Assembly (NCBI GenBank): GCA_013695505.1
Contig: JACDAH010000115.1
Location: 1 to 5,294 of the forward strand
Source: Chloroflexota bacterium
Lineage (GTDB): Bacteria > Chloroflexota > Limnocylindria > Limnocylindrales > CSP1-4
Length of the DNA: 5,294 bases
Direction of reading: 5' to 3'
In this document: in pieces, positions 4,340 through 5,294 of the stretch
Layout of the letters: each line of letters opens with the position of its first letter
Numbering within the stretch: position 1 is the first letter of the stretch
Translations under genes and position numbers: made by a program
Notes under the pieces: model-generated
Database searches by the model: none
The model's input: only the letters and a program-made list of their open reading frames with translations
What the model was told of the DNA's origin: nothing

Positions 4340-5294
4340 ATGAACCTCCGAACCACCTCCGGCCCGATGGCGCGCCGCGTCGTCGCCACCGCCCTCATCA
4401 CGATCGTGCTCTCAGCGTGCGGTGGGTCGAGTCCGCCGGTGCCATCGGCGAGCGGCGTCGCGCCATCCCCGGGCTCGTCGAGTCCACTTCTTCCCTCGGT
4501 GCAACCGTCGCCGCGGTCAAGCCCGTCGTCGTCCGGCCCGGCCGTGTCATCCGCGACGGCCGCCGAGGTCATCCGCCTCCTTGCGCTGGTCGACGCCGAT
4601 CCGACCGATGAGGATGCGCAGCGTGACCTCGGCTTCGCCCTCGTCCAGCGTGTCCGCGAGACCGCCGACCCGTCGCTTTACGCCCCCGCGCAGGCGGCCT
4701 TCCAGGCGGCCCGCGCCCTCGCTCCCGACGACGCCGACGTCCTTGTCGGTATCGCCGCAATCCAGCTCGGCAAGCACCAGTTCGCCGATGGCCTGGCGAC
4801 CGCCAACCGGGCAATCGCCCTGTCACCGAGTCTGGTTGCGGCCCATGCAGCGCGGGTCGATGCGCTCGTCGAGCTTGGCCGGTACGACGCCGCGGACGAG
4901 GCGGCTGGCGTGATGTTCGGGCTCGCCTCAGACCTGACCACGCTCGCGCGCGTCTCGTATCTTGCCGAGCTCCGCGGCCACCTGACAGCTGCCGTCTCGG
5001 CGATGCGCGCCGCAGCTGCATCCCCTGGGCTCGCGCCGGAGAACACGGCGTTCGTCCAGGCGCTCCTCGGCAACCTCCTCGTCTACTCGGGCGATCCGGA
5101 CGGTGCCGCGGCGGCTTACGAGGCCGCTCTCGCCCTCGTGCCCAGCCACGCCCCCTCGCTCGCGGGCCAGGCGCGACTGGCTGTCGGGGCCGGTCGTCTC
5201 GACGATGCGATCGCCCTCTTCGAGCGTGCCGCTGCCATCGTCCCGCTGCCCGAGTACGTGATCGCGCTGGGCGACGCCCAGACCGCTGCGGGCC
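4340..5294 (+). CDS. TPR-repeat lipoprotein, N-terminal part; runs off the window
   Basis: An open frame from ATG 4340 continues for 318 codons to the window edge without a stop. The N-terminus is a lipoprotein signal: Arg12-Arg13, a hydrophobic stretch, and lipobox LSAC with Cys27 as the expected lipidated residue. The mature protein should be anchored on the outer face of the cytoplasmic membrane. Residues about 28-72 are a Ser/Pro/Gly-rich linker. From about 97 onward there are helical TPR-like repeats of about 34 residues: 97-131, 132-165, 166-198, 199-232, 233-269, 270-303, and a seventh starting at 304. The clearest units end in FQAARALAPDDAD, ANRAIALSPS, YEAALALVPSH and FERAAAIVPL. TPRs mediate protein-protein contacts; no catalytic domain is visible so far. 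An in-frame ATG at 4367 would give a shorter signal peptide and is equally possible, as neither start has a clear Shine-Dalgarno. It follows DUF4331 by 93 bases in the same direction, so a shared envelope role is possible but inferred. Confidence 0.85.
   Translation, partial: MNLRTTSGPMARRVVATALITIVLSACGGSSPPVPSASGVAPSPGSSSPLLPSVQPSPRSSPSSSGPAVSSATAAEVIRLLALVDADPTDEDAQRDLGFALVQRVRETADPSLYAPAQAAFQAARALAPDDADVLVGIAAIQLGKHQFADGLATANRAIALSPSLVAAHAARVDALVELGRYDAADEAAGVMFGLASDLTTLARVSYLAELRGHLTAAVSAMRAAAASPGLAPENTAFVQALLGNLLVYSGDPDGAAAAYEAALALVPSHAPSLAGQARLAVGAGRLDDAIALFERAAAIVPLPEYVIALGDAQTAAG

Noticed and set aside
4422..4913. A 163-codon plus-strand frame overlapping the TPR lipoprotein
   Set aside because: The product is Arg/Ser/Pro-rich with no fold signature. 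The frame starting at 4340 gives a lipobox and regular TPR repeats through the same DNA.
1..5294. CRISPR arrays, tRNA or rRNA genes, insertion sequences, phage or defence genes
   Set aside because: No regularly spaced direct repeats, tRNA-like cloverleaf, transposase motifs or terminal inverted repeats were seen on reading both strands. Nearly all of the DNA is accounted for by four ordinary coding regions.

Overview
The window is GC-rich bacterial DNA (roughly two thirds G+C by eye), with strong G/C preference at third codon positions and GTG used as a start alongside ATG. Secreted proteins carry Ser/Pro-rich linkers after their signal sequences. Two starts appear leaderless, and the terminator-like hairpins lack a U-tract. 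This fits a high-GC Chloroflexota (for example a Limnocylindria-like lineage) or an actinobacterium. I lean to the former, but that is a low-confidence impression from protein style, with no marker gene in view. There are no RNA genes, mobile elements, CRISPR arrays or signs of recent transfer.

Layout: (1) 1-1033, minus strand: the N-terminal 344 residues of an exported protein resembling the N-terminal beta-domain of M1-type (gluzincin) metallopeptidases; the gene leaves the window at base 1. (2) 1034-1109: a compact divergent promoter region with a TANNNT box exactly six bases before each start codon and a perfect 12-bp palindrome between them. (3) 1110-2540, plus: a complete GlcD-type FAD-linked 2-hydroxyacid oxidase/dehydrogenase. 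(4) 2541-2737: a structured intergenic region with a 13-bp perfect hairpin, a second bulged hairpin, a short inverted repeat and a clear Shine-Dalgarno site. (5) 2738-4246, plus: a complete exported DUF4331 protein. (6) 4247-4339: a spacer with a strong GC-rich hairpin. (7) 4340-5294, plus: the first 318 codons of a TPR-repeat lipoprotein, still open at the window's right edge.

The M1-like protein and the flavoprotein are divergent neighbours whose starts could share a regulator bound at the palindrome. Nothing in their predicted functions links them. The DUF4331 protein and the TPR lipoprotein are co-directional and both predicted to act outside the cytoplasmic membrane. They may form an envelope module, but the hairpin between them suggests transcription is at least partly uncoupled.

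Most of the window looks like ordinary chromosomal gene content. The least explained part is the DUF4331 gene, its structured leader and its TPR lipoprotein neighbour; the function of DUF4331 is not established.
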